DNA from: Bacillota bacterium
Lineage (GTDB): Bacteria > Bacillota_A > Clostridia > Lachnospirales > Lachnospiraceae
Assembly: GCA_023443925.1 (NCBI GenBank)
Contig: JAEZSL010000068.1
Coordinates: 1-30,346, forward strand
DNA length: 30,346 bases
Direction: 5' to 3'
This document shows positions 7,895-14,705 of the stretch, one piece after another; the stretch's first letter is position 1; every line of letters begins with the position of its first letter. The notes beneath the pieces were generated by a model. The model worked only from the letters and a program-made list of their open reading frames with translations, was not told the DNA's origin and made no database searches. The position numbers and the translations under genes were made by a program.

Positions 7895-9496
7895 TTGAAG
7901 TATAAGTCCAGATCAAAAACAACCAGAAGTTTAGCAATCGTCTGTATATGCCTGTGCCTATTCTTAATTACCGGAGGTTATTACCTGGCCGGAACGAAGG
8001 ACAAAGGGGGAGAGCAGGCGGTACCAATTTATTATATCCATAACAATCCTTGTGAATCCTGCAGAGAATATCTGCATTTTGTACAGGATTTCCAAAGTGA
8101 AATTACCGGCGAAGTTCCCTCTGAAGCTTATCGTATGAAAGAGCTGAATCTGCTTTTGGATAGCGCAAGGGATACCTATGAGCAGCTGATGAAAGAATTA
8201 GATATTCCGGAAGAAGACAGATTTACTCCTATGTTAATCATTGGAGACAGGTATTTGACCGGAAGTGAGAATATCCAAAAGAACAGGAGAAAACTGCTCC
8301 TTTCAGAAACAGGGCTTACCGCGCCGGAACCGGATAACAAAACGAATTCCGTATCCCAAGCGTGGAAAGCACCCGGACAGGCAAATATGATACCGGGGGT
8401 AAAACTAAGTGAGAACGATTCCTATGTGCTGTATTTTTCAACCACTGCCTGCGAGGCCTGCCAGGAAGCGAAAGCCTATATAGAGAAATTTACAGAGTCG
8501 ATGCAGGTAAAAGATCCGGATGGTAAAAGCATGGTTTCTAATGTAGTAGTAGAAGAGCGGAACATAACGGAGGCCGATAACCTGGCACTCTATCAAAATC
8601 TTCTGGAAAAATACAAGGTACCGGAAAAAGATCGGGTCGTACCCCTGGTAATTTTTCAGGGAGGCTACTTAAGTGGTAAGGAGGCCATACAGAGTGAATT
8701 AGAAGGCAGATTAAAGCATGGCGAAGCTTTGGGATTTTCGGAAATCATCAAGGTAAACACGGATAATACCGGCGGACTTTCTTTAAAAGATATACCAAAG
8801 GTTCTTGCGGCAGGCCTTGCCGGCGGTTTAAATCCCTGTTCTTTTTCCATGCTGTTTTTGCTATTATCCCTTATTGCGGCGAAGAAAAGCAGTGTGTTAA
8901 AGCTGGGAGGTATCTATCTTTTAAGCAAATTCATAGCCTATTTCCTTATAGCGGTATCCTTTTATCAGATTGTGAATGTGCTGGAATCCGCTTTGTTTGA
9001 ATCCGTCAGAGAGTTTATCCGGCTTCTGCTGGTGGCCGCTGCGATTTTGTTTGCACTGCTTAGCTTCCTGGATTACTTAAAAGCCAGAAAGGAACAGTAT
9101 GGAAGAATGTTATTAAAACTTCCGAATAAAATTCGTAAAGCCGACAGCAATATCATGGAAAAACTGATGAAAGAAAGTAAGAAACCTCTTTGGGTTATAG
9201 TATTTCTGCTGGGTTTTATTATCTCGGCAGGAGAGTTTCTATGTTCCGGACAGGTATATCTGGCATCTTTGCTGACCATGAACCACCTGGATAATAAAGC
9301 AGGCCTTTTCAGTTATGTACTGATCCTGCTGTACATTTTGGTGATGATTCTGCCTTCTTTGGGTATCGTAATCTTAGTGCACCAGGGAAAAAGGCTCCAG
9401 GGGATTTCAGCATTTATTGTAGGGCATACCGGTACCATAAAGCTGATTAATATGCTGGTGTTTCTGATTACGGGAATGATTTTTTTGCTATTTTAA
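7895..9496 (+). CDS. Fusion of two thioredoxin-like domains with a CcdA/DsbD-type membrane domain
   Basis: The start is a TTG at 7895, 8 bases after AAGGAG. The 533-residue protein has one N-terminal membrane anchor (about residues 12-32), then two extracytoplasmic thioredoxin-like segments with redox motifs CESC (C53, C56) and CEAC (C186, C189), each with a following glutaredoxin-like region (RFTPMLIIGDRYLTG and RVVPLVIFQGGYLSG). The C-terminal half has about six membrane segments with the CcdA signature GLNPCSF (C315) and a second conserved-type cysteine in EFLCSGQVYLA (C450). In this family the membrane cysteine pair carries electrons from cytoplasmic thioredoxin to outside partners. This protein probably reduces disulfides of secreted proteins; partners are unknown. 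No cytochrome c genes lie nearby. It may be expressed on its own, as repeat arrays lie on both sides. Confidence 0.85.
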   Translation: MKYKSRSKTTRSLAIVCICLCLFLITGGYYLAGTKDKGGEQAVPIYYIHNNPCESCREYLHFVQDFQSEITGEVPSEAYRMKELNLLLDSARDTYEQLMKELDIPEEDRFTPMLIIGDRYLTGSENIQKNRRKLLLSETGLTAPEPDNKTNSVSQAWKAPGQANMIPGVKLSENDSYVLYFSTTACEACQEAKAYIEKFTESMQVKDPDGKSMVSNVVVEERNITEADNLALYQNLLEKYKVPEKDRVVPLVIFQGGYLSGKEAIQSELEGRLKHGEALGFSEIIKVNTDNTGGLSLKDIPKVLAAGLAGGLNPCSFSMLFLLLSLIAAKKSSVLKLGGIYLLSKFIAYFLIAVSFYQIVNVLESALFESVREFIRLLLVAAAILFALLSFLDYLKARKEQYGRMLLKLPNKIRKADSNIMEKLMKESKKPLWVIVFLLGFIISAGEFLCSGQVYLASLLTMNHLDNKAGLFSYVLILLYILVMILPSLGIVILVHQGKRLQGISAFIVGHTGTIKLINMLVFLITGMIFLLF

Positions 9497-9530
9497 TTTA
9501 AATGAAACTAACAATAGAAACATAAAATGG

Positions 9531-9819
9531 GTTAGGATCAAAATGCAGTTTGTTCAGCATCATGATTTATATGTAAACCTAAGCGCACAGAAGGGAGTTA
9601 GGTTGAAAAAACGAAATACAGTTTTTCAACATCTTGATTTATACGTGCGCCTAAGTGCACAGAAGGGAGTTAGGTTGAAAAAACGAAATACAGTTTTTCA
9701 ACATCTTGATTTATATGTGCGCCTAAGCGCACAGATGGGAGTTAGGTTGAAAAAACGAAATACAGTTTTTCAACATCTTGATTTATATGTGCGCTTAAGC
9801 GCACAGATGGGAGTTTAAT
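9531..9819 (+). repeat. 72-bp tandem repeat array (three full units plus a degenerate first unit)
   Basis: The string GGGAGTT recurs at 9593, 9665, 9737 and 9809, exactly 72 bases apart. Each full unit contains a 9-bp stem GTTGAAAAA/TTTTTCAAC (first at 9602-9630) and a 6-bp stem GTGCGC/GCGCAC with a 4-base loop (9645-9660, 9717-9732, 9789-9804). In the first of these the right arm is GTGCAC, keeping pairing as G-U. The last unit ends in the ribosome site and start of the next gene. The degenerate first copy (9531-9592) has lost the left arm of the short stem. Confidence 0.9.
9543..9818 (+). CDS. Open frame running through the 72-bp repeats, 91 residues, four-fold repetitive
   Basis: Because 72 is a multiple of three, one frame stays open across the array and encodes a 24-residue repeated unit, KGVRLKKRNTVFQHLDLYVR followed by LSAQ. 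It ends in TAA at 9816-9818, one base before the ATG of the next gene. The initiating ATG has only a weak GGGTTAGG upstream. Inside each unit, GGGAG is followed about 7 bases later by an in-frame TTG (the Leu of VRLKKRN), so ribosomes might enter at each copy. It resembles no protein I recognise. It may be a leader frame for translational coupling rather than a functional protein; the open frame may also merely follow from the repeat length. Confidence 0.3.
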   Translation: MQFVQHHDLYVNLSAQKGVRLKKRNTVFQHLDLYVRLSAQKGVRLKKRNTVFQHLDLYVRLSAQMGVRLKKRNTVFQHLDLYVRLSAQMGV

Positions 9820-10146
9820 ATGAAATTTCTTCGTAACCGGAAGCCACCGAAAGCTGAATGTTGCTGGACTTTTTTATCAGAGGACGGAGAACAACTTCTG
9901 AGAGAGAAAACTTTTGGACTTCCGTTAAGTGATGCTACGATATTAAAAATGAGCTCCAGGTTTTTTGATGATCCGGATCCCTGCTTTATTCACCGCAGTG
10001 CAGTTATGAACCGTTTATATTATGAGATTGAAGAAACAGCGGTGAAGCTCCCCCATGGGGAGAAGCTTTTTATCAGCAGTTTACCGGAGCAGGTAATAGA
10101 ATATGTGGAGCTGCCGGAGGGCGTCTTGTATGTGCTTCTATCCTGA
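9820..10146 (+). CDS. Small protein resembling a LytTR DNA-binding domain
   Basis: The ATG lies 6 bases after GGGAG of the last 72-bp repeat and one base after the preceding stop. The 108-residue product has no signal peptide or membrane segment. Residues 55-87, CFIHRSAVMNRLYYEIEETA then VKLPHGEKLFISS, match the order of conserved features of the LytTR domain core (F-x-x-HRS-x-x-V/M-N ... V-x-L-x-x-G-E-x-x-x-I/V-S), and the part before it could be the N-terminal strands. There is no receiver domain. If the match is right, this is a stand-alone DNA-binding protein of the AgrA/LytR class. The similarity is short and comes from memory of the family, so I hold it as a reasonable guess; otherwise it is an unknown small protein. 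Confidence 0.5.
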   Translation: MKFLRNRKPPKAECCWTFLSEDGEQLLREKTFGLPLSDATILKMSSRFFDDPDPCFIHRSAVMNRLYYEIEETAVKLPHGEKLFISSLPEQVIEYVELPEGVLYVLLS

Positions 10147-10537
10147 TCGATATCTACTTTGAACAGGATGGAATGAGCCGGAGGCTGATAACCAGAGACA
10201 TATAGTTAGAAATATATAAGTTCATAGTATAGAAGTATATAGGCAGCAGTACATATAGAGAAGCACATAGTTAAAATACACAGCTAGAGGTACATAGTAT
10301 AACTATGCAGTACGTAGACTGAAGCACATGGTTAAAGTACATAGCTAAAGGTATATAGTATAACTAAGATGTATGTAGCCAAAAACACATAGTTAAAGTA
10401 CATAGATAGAAATGCATAGTATAACTGCGTAGATATAAATACACAAATAGAAGCAAAAGTATATAGATAGGATACATAACTAGAAGTATATAAAAAAGTA
10501 ACAGCTTTGGATTTAATTCGTGTGAGGTACAAATGTA
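10147..10537 (+). repeat. Degenerate tandem repeat, about 61-bp period, rich in ACATAG
   Basis: The 391-base gap holds decayed repeats. CACATAGTTAAA-like starts occur at 10264, 10325 and 10386 (61 bp apart), with weaker copies before (10198) and after (to about 10500). Within a unit, ACATAG-like words recur every 13-14 bases or so. The sequence is simple and AT-rich. Open frames across it, on either strand, show skewed composition and no ribosome site, so I call no gene here. GTGAGG near 10522-10527 serves the next gene. Confidence 0.75.
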
Positions 10538-11479
10538 ATGACTGCATTAAAGCATGAGATAGAACCGGATCATATTCCGGACAATAAGAATAAAAACGGT
10601 GAGATATCCGGAAATATAGAAGTGAATTGCTACGGGGATAGCCTTACCTTTAGTTACGGAGGGGGAGAAATAACATACCCTGGTACACTTAAGGGGCTTC
10701 TTGGGAGTAAATGCCGGGTTAATAATCTGGGTATAGGCGGTGAAACTACCATCACCATTGCAGGGCGCCAGGGCAGCATACCCATGCGTGTAAAAGCTGT
10801 GACAATACCTGCAAAAGTAAATACCGTTGAGATTGCATTCTGCGGGGAAGGGGAGGAGGTCCCAAAGCCGCTGCGCCAGGGGGAGGCAGGAGTGAATCCC
10901 TGTTTCCTGAAGGGCATCAAAGGCAGACTCTCCATCACTCAGTCAACCACCACCAGTGAGGATGCAAAATGGTATTTTACCAGGGAGGATAGTGGAGAAG
11001 AAGTTCATATTGAGGAAGGGGAGGAAGTTATAACCCAGGCTGCTTTGCATCGCAGAAAAGGAATACTGGTGTTATGGACCGGTACCAATGATGTATTTAC
11101 AGATCCCATTGGTAAATCGATTGAGAAACTGCTTCATAAGCAGAGGATCATGATAGATTATCTGAAAAGCAGTGATAAGAAATATATTGTCCTGGGCCTG
11201 ACCTATAAAAAGAATCTGGAGGCTTCTGTGATTGATGGTATCAACAAAGCATTGGAGAAAGAATACGGGGAGTATTTTTTAGATATAAAAACCGCACTGG
11301 TTAAGTACGGACTTCAGGCATCAGGAATAGGAGAATCCGGTCAGGACAGACGGGATATAGGCCAGGGCAATGTACCGGACAGCCTGCGTGTGGATGAGGT
11401 ACACTTAAACGAGTACGGGTACCGGTTTATTGGAGAGCAGGTTTATAAAAAAGGGTGTGAACTGGGGTATTGGAAGTAA
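10538..11479 (+). CDS. SGNH/GDSL-family hydrolase (probable carbohydrate esterase)
   Basis: The 313-residue protein carries the blocks of the SGNH hydrolase fold: block I YGDSLTFSYG with the nucleophile S35, block II-like NLGIGGET, block III GTNDVF, and block V DEVHLNEYGY with the Asp-His pair D286 and H289. No signal peptide is present, so it should act in the cytoplasm. It lies just upstream of GH95 and GH2 genes, which suggests removal of acyl (acetyl) groups from imported oligosaccharides; the actual substrate could also be a lipid or other ester. Between blocks II and III is a long insertion (about residues 88-175) not typical of small SGNH esterases. Start: ATG at 10538 after GTGAGG; an ATG five bases earlier stops at once. 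Confidence 0.8.
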   Translation: MTALKHEIEPDHIPDNKNKNGEISGNIEVNCYGDSLTFSYGGGEITYPGTLKGLLGSKCRVNNLGIGGETTITIAGRQGSIPMRVKAVTIPAKVNTVEIAFCGEGEEVPKPLRQGEAGVNPCFLKGIKGRLSITQSTTTSEDAKWYFTREDSGEEVHIEEGEEVITQAALHRRKGILVLWTGTNDVFTDPIGKSIEKLLHKQRIMIDYLKSSDKKYIVLGLTYKKNLEASVIDGINKALEKEYGEYFLDIKTALVKYGLQASGIGESGQDRRDIGQGNVPDSLRVDEVHLNEYGYRFIGEQVYKKGCELGYWK

Positions 11480-11627
11480 AAGAAAAATTAAGTAAGAATT
11501 TAATTACAAGATAAAAATTAAAGTATTCTTAAAACAGTTAAGTGAAAATTTATAGAGAAATAATTTGATTAAGTTTATATGATTTTATTTTATGCATAAA
11601 CTATTATCTAAATAAGGAGGTATTCTT

Positions 11628-14039
11628 TTGGATAAATACAAACTTTATGAAAATACACCGGCTTCTCTTTTTGAGGATGCACATATGCTGGGAAACGGTT
11701 CGCTTGGTGCTTCGGTCTTTGGCGGAGTGCCTTATGAACAAATCCTGATTAACCACGATACCCTCTGGTCCGGTCAGGAAAGAGATAAGATCAGCAAAGG
11801 CACGAAGGAGAATTTACAAAAATGCCGGGAACTGGTACTGGAAGGCAGGTTAAAAGAAGCCAATGACCTGATAAATGATGAGATGCTTGGCTACTGGTCG
11901 GAGGCATACCAGCCTCTTGGAAATCTTTACATAACGATGGGACATTCCTCAGATTTGCGAAGTATGAAGCAGAGAAGGTTGCTTCTGAATGAAACCCCAT
12001 ATGAATATAAGAATTATTCCAGGATTTTAAGTCTGGATAATGCAGTGGAACGGATCGAATACGATCAAAACGGCATTCATTATACCAGAGAGCTGTTTGT
12101 AAGCTTCCCCGATCAGATCCTTGCCGTAAGGCTGACAGCCCATGGCGGTAAAATGGATTTTTCAGTGGGGTTGGATTCTCCATTGCGTCATGAACAGCTG
12201 GTATCCGGAAATACGGTAGCGGTTACCGGCCGGGCGCCTGACAGAGTAGAACCATATGAACCTCATTTTGAACCCAAAGCGGTTTACCGGCAGGATGAAG
12301 CCTCCGATTCACTGCGTTTTGCCGCTGCTGCCGAGGTGGTACAAACCGATGGTACAATCACTGCGGATGAATTCAGGTTATATGTAAAAGGAGCCTCCAA
12401 CGCGGTTATCCTGGTTTCCGCAGATACCAACTATGCGGGTTATAATAAGAAAAGGAATCGGGATGTCCGCCTGGTTATGGAGAAATGCAGGGCTCGTATC
12501 CGTTTTGCTATGAATAAAACTTATGATAAACTCCTGACAGAGCATATACAGGATTATCAGGCACTGTACGGCAGAGTTAAGATTGACCTGGGAGATGGGC
12601 TGACGGAGGGATTGCCGACCTCGGAACGGCTTAAACGTTACAGCAGTCTGGATGATACGACGATCCCTGCTTTGGTTTTGCAATATTCCAGATATCTGCT
12701 GATTGCTTCCTCAAGGCCCGGCACACAGCCAGGTAACCTGCAGGGCATCTGGAATCCTGTCATATGTTCCGCCTGGGCATGTAATTATACAACCAATATT
12801 AATGTGCAGATGAACTACTGGGGAGCTGAAGCCCTTGCGCTGTCCGAGTGTCATCTGCCTCTGACGGATTTTATTAAAGATCTGTCCGAAAGCGGCAAAA
12901 AATCAGCGAAAGAGCTTTATGGAGCCAGGGGCTGGGTCACTCATCATAATACGGATTTATGGCGTATGACCGAACTGGCAGGGGAAGATGCTTCCTGGGC
13001 CTGGTGGGCTTTCGGCGGTATCTGGCTGTGCCAGCATCTTTGGCAGCACTACGAATTTACAAGGGATGCCGAATTCCTATCTAATACCGTGTATCCGGTA
13101 TTAAAAGGCGCAGTCGAATTTCTTTTTGATTTTATAACGGATGATACCGACGGCAGCCTCATTACAGCTCCTTCCACTTCACCGGAAAATAAATTTTTCC
13201 TGACTTTGGGCCTGAGTGAAAAAGAAATGAACCGGATTGCACCGGAAAACCGTTTTTCAGCCAATGAATCCAATATCTCCGCTATATGCAAGGCTTCTAC
13301 CATGGACTTGGCTTTGATCCGGGAAGTCTTATCAAACTACATGGAAGCTGCCGGGCTGCTGGGCTTGGAGGTAATCAATGGCAGTGAAATAGAAGAAACC
13401 CTTAAAAAACTTCTTCCTTTCCGGATCGGTAAATACGGACAGCTCCAGGAATGGGAAGAGGATTATGAAGAATGTACACCGGGTATGGGTCACGTTTCCC
13501 ATTTGTACAGTGTTTATCCGGCATCTGTAATTAATCCTTCGGATACGCCGGAATTATTTGAAGCTGCCCGGATCTCCTTTCTCCGCCGTATGCAGCACGG
13601 AAGTTCCAGGCAGAACTGGCCGGGTGCCTGGGCTATCTGTCTGAATGCCCGTTTTGGAGACGGAGCCCAGTGCAACCGGATTAACAGCCAGATGGCCGGA
13701 GGGCTTAGTGCAAACCTGCTGGTGAAAGGCGTACTTCAAATTGATGCTATTATGGGCTGGGGTGCCGGAATCTCCGAAATGCTTTTGCAAAATCAAAACG
13801 GTTTGCTTCATCTTCTGCCGGCAGCCGCACCTTCCTGGGTGAAAGGAAGTATAAAAGGTCTCCGTGCCCGGGGTGGTTTTGTGGTGGATATGGAGTGGGA
13901 TGCCGGTAAACTTTGTATGGCAGTTATATCATCTGAAACTGGCGGACATTGTGCTGTCAAATATAAAGATATTAAAGTTGATTTATCTGTACCAGCCGGA
14001 AGCAGTATAATACTTGACGGCAGTCTTCAGATTATTTAG
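11628..14039 (+). CDS. Glycoside hydrolase family 95 (alpha-L-fucosidase or alpha-L-galactosidase type)
   Basis: AAGGAGG at 11614-11620 sets the TTG start at 11628. The 803-residue protein begins with the GH95 N-terminal signature (YENTPASLFEDAHMLGNGSL then GASVFGG, INHDTLWSGQE). The (alpha/alpha)6 barrel carries NINVQMNYWGAEALALSECH with N390 and N392, equivalent to the water-activating asparagines of Bifidobacterium AfcA, TSPEN with E520 as the likely acid, and QIDAIMGWGAGISEMLLQN with D706. The family usually has QIDGNFG at the last site, so the Asp is kept but its surroundings differ. No signal peptide: cytoplasmic. Inverting removal of terminal L-fucose (or L-galactose) from hemicellulose-like oligosaccharides is the expected reaction. 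A terminator follows; the 148-base AT-rich gap before it could hold its own promoter. Confidence 0.93.
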   Translation: MDKYKLYENTPASLFEDAHMLGNGSLGASVFGGVPYEQILINHDTLWSGQERDKISKGTKENLQKCRELVLEGRLKEANDLINDEMLGYWSEAYQPLGNLYITMGHSSDLRSMKQRRLLLNETPYEYKNYSRILSLDNAVERIEYDQNGIHYTRELFVSFPDQILAVRLTAHGGKMDFSVGLDSPLRHEQLVSGNTVAVTGRAPDRVEPYEPHFEPKAVYRQDEASDSLRFAAAAEVVQTDGTITADEFRLYVKGASNAVILVSADTNYAGYNKKRNRDVRLVMEKCRARIRFAMNKTYDKLLTEHIQDYQALYGRVKIDLGDGLTEGLPTSERLKRYSSLDDTTIPALVLQYSRYLLIASSRPGTQPGNLQGIWNPVICSAWACNYTTNINVQMNYWGAEALALSECHLPLTDFIKDLSESGKKSAKELYGARGWVTHHNTDLWRMTELAGEDASWAWWAFGGIWLCQHLWQHYEFTRDAEFLSNTVYPVLKGAVEFLFDFITDDTDGSLITAPSTSPENKFFLTLGLSEKEMNRIAPENRFSANESNISAICKASTMDLALIREVLSNYMEAAGLLGLEVINGSEIEETLKKLLPFRIGKYGQLQEWEEDYEECTPGMGHVSHLYSVYPASVINPSDTPELFEAARISFLRRMQHGSSRQNWPGAWAICLNARFGDGAQCNRINSQMAGGLSANLLVKGVLQIDAIMGWGAGISEMLLQNQNGLLHLLPAAAPSWVKGSIKGLRARGGFVVDMEWDAGKLCMAVISSETGGHCAVKYKDIKVDLSVPAGSSIILDGSLQII

Positions 14040-14045
14040 AGAAAC

Positions 14046-14095
14046 CAGGGATTTAAGGGGATAGCAGTTCCTCTTAGATCCCTGATTCTTTTCTG
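14046..14095 (+). terminator. Intrinsic terminator after the GH95 gene
   Basis: CAGGGATTTAAGGGG pairs with CCTCTTAGATCCCTG (14046-14084, some G-U pairs) over a loop of about 9 bases, followed by ATTCTTTTCT. It starts 7 bases after the stop codon. Confidence 0.8.
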
Positions 14096-14705
14096 TGAAT
14101 AGGAAATAGCACCTTATGAAATAAAAAGCCTGACCGGCAGGATGCATATGAAGTATTTAAGGAAGATGTCACTAGCGTGACAGTCCCAATGCCATAGAGT
14201 CTGATGAGCAAGATTCTTTCTTATTCTTATGTGTTAGTAGATACAGTTGTAGACAGATAGATTTAATTACATAAATTCATCAAGTAGGTCTGCCGGATTG
14301 AATTGCAAAATAAACATGTCTGACTTATTATTTAACATAACTGTTCAGACCGCTTAATAGGTTTACCTGTTAGATTCCATTGATAAACCAATATATCTTA
14401 ATCATTGCAGGTAAGTGCTAATAATTATTATTTGGTTGTCTGTACATTATTTAATTTCCTGTATATGATTTAGTTATTGTAGATTATGCCATAATGTTGC
14501 AGCGTCAATGTGTAAAGCTGCAAATCTGGATTGGGTGATTACAAAACAGAAGTTAAACTATATTTAAACAGTAACACTGTAATAAACAGAAAAAATACAT
14601 TGACAAAACCTTTGTAAAAGGGTTATTATAACAATATAAAAACAGTAATGTTGTAATAAAAATGAATCAAGCTTTTTAAAATTATTGTATGGAGGACAGT
14701 CAAGC
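14096..14705 (+). other. Intergenic region between GH95 and GH2 genes
   Basis: About 610 AT-rich bases hold no gene I can support. A small perfect hairpin TGTCAC/GTGACA lies at 14167-14182. The 3' end holds the GH2 promoter and two similar words around it, ACAGTAACACTGTAATAAA (from about 14569) and ACAGTAATGTTGTAATAAA (from about 14641). The gap and terminator indicate that GH2 is transcribed separately from GH95. Confidence 0.6.
14600..14629 (+). promoter_or_regulatory. Promoter of the GH2 gene with an overlapping inverted repeat
   Basis: TTGACA at 14600-14605 and TATTAT at 14624-14629, 18 bases apart, form a good sigma-A promoter about 75 bases before the GH2 start codon. The spacer is filled by the imperfect palindrome AACCTTT-GTAA-AAGGGTT (14607-14624), a position where a repressor would block polymerase. 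Similar ACAGTAAN(1-4)TGTAATAAA words lie upstream and downstream of it. Confidence 0.6.

Noticed and set aside
9531..9819. CRISPR array
   Set aside because: The units are contiguous 72-bp copies without unique spacers, and no cas gene is present.
10332..10547. 71-residue minus-strand frame rich in Tyr, Ser and Leu
   Set aside because: It is made almost wholly of the 61-bp degenerate repeats and its composition follows from them; no ribosome site.
14685..14705. TTG start for the GH2 gene at 14685
   Set aside because: The GGAGG lies after this codon; the ATG at 14706 is correctly spaced from it.
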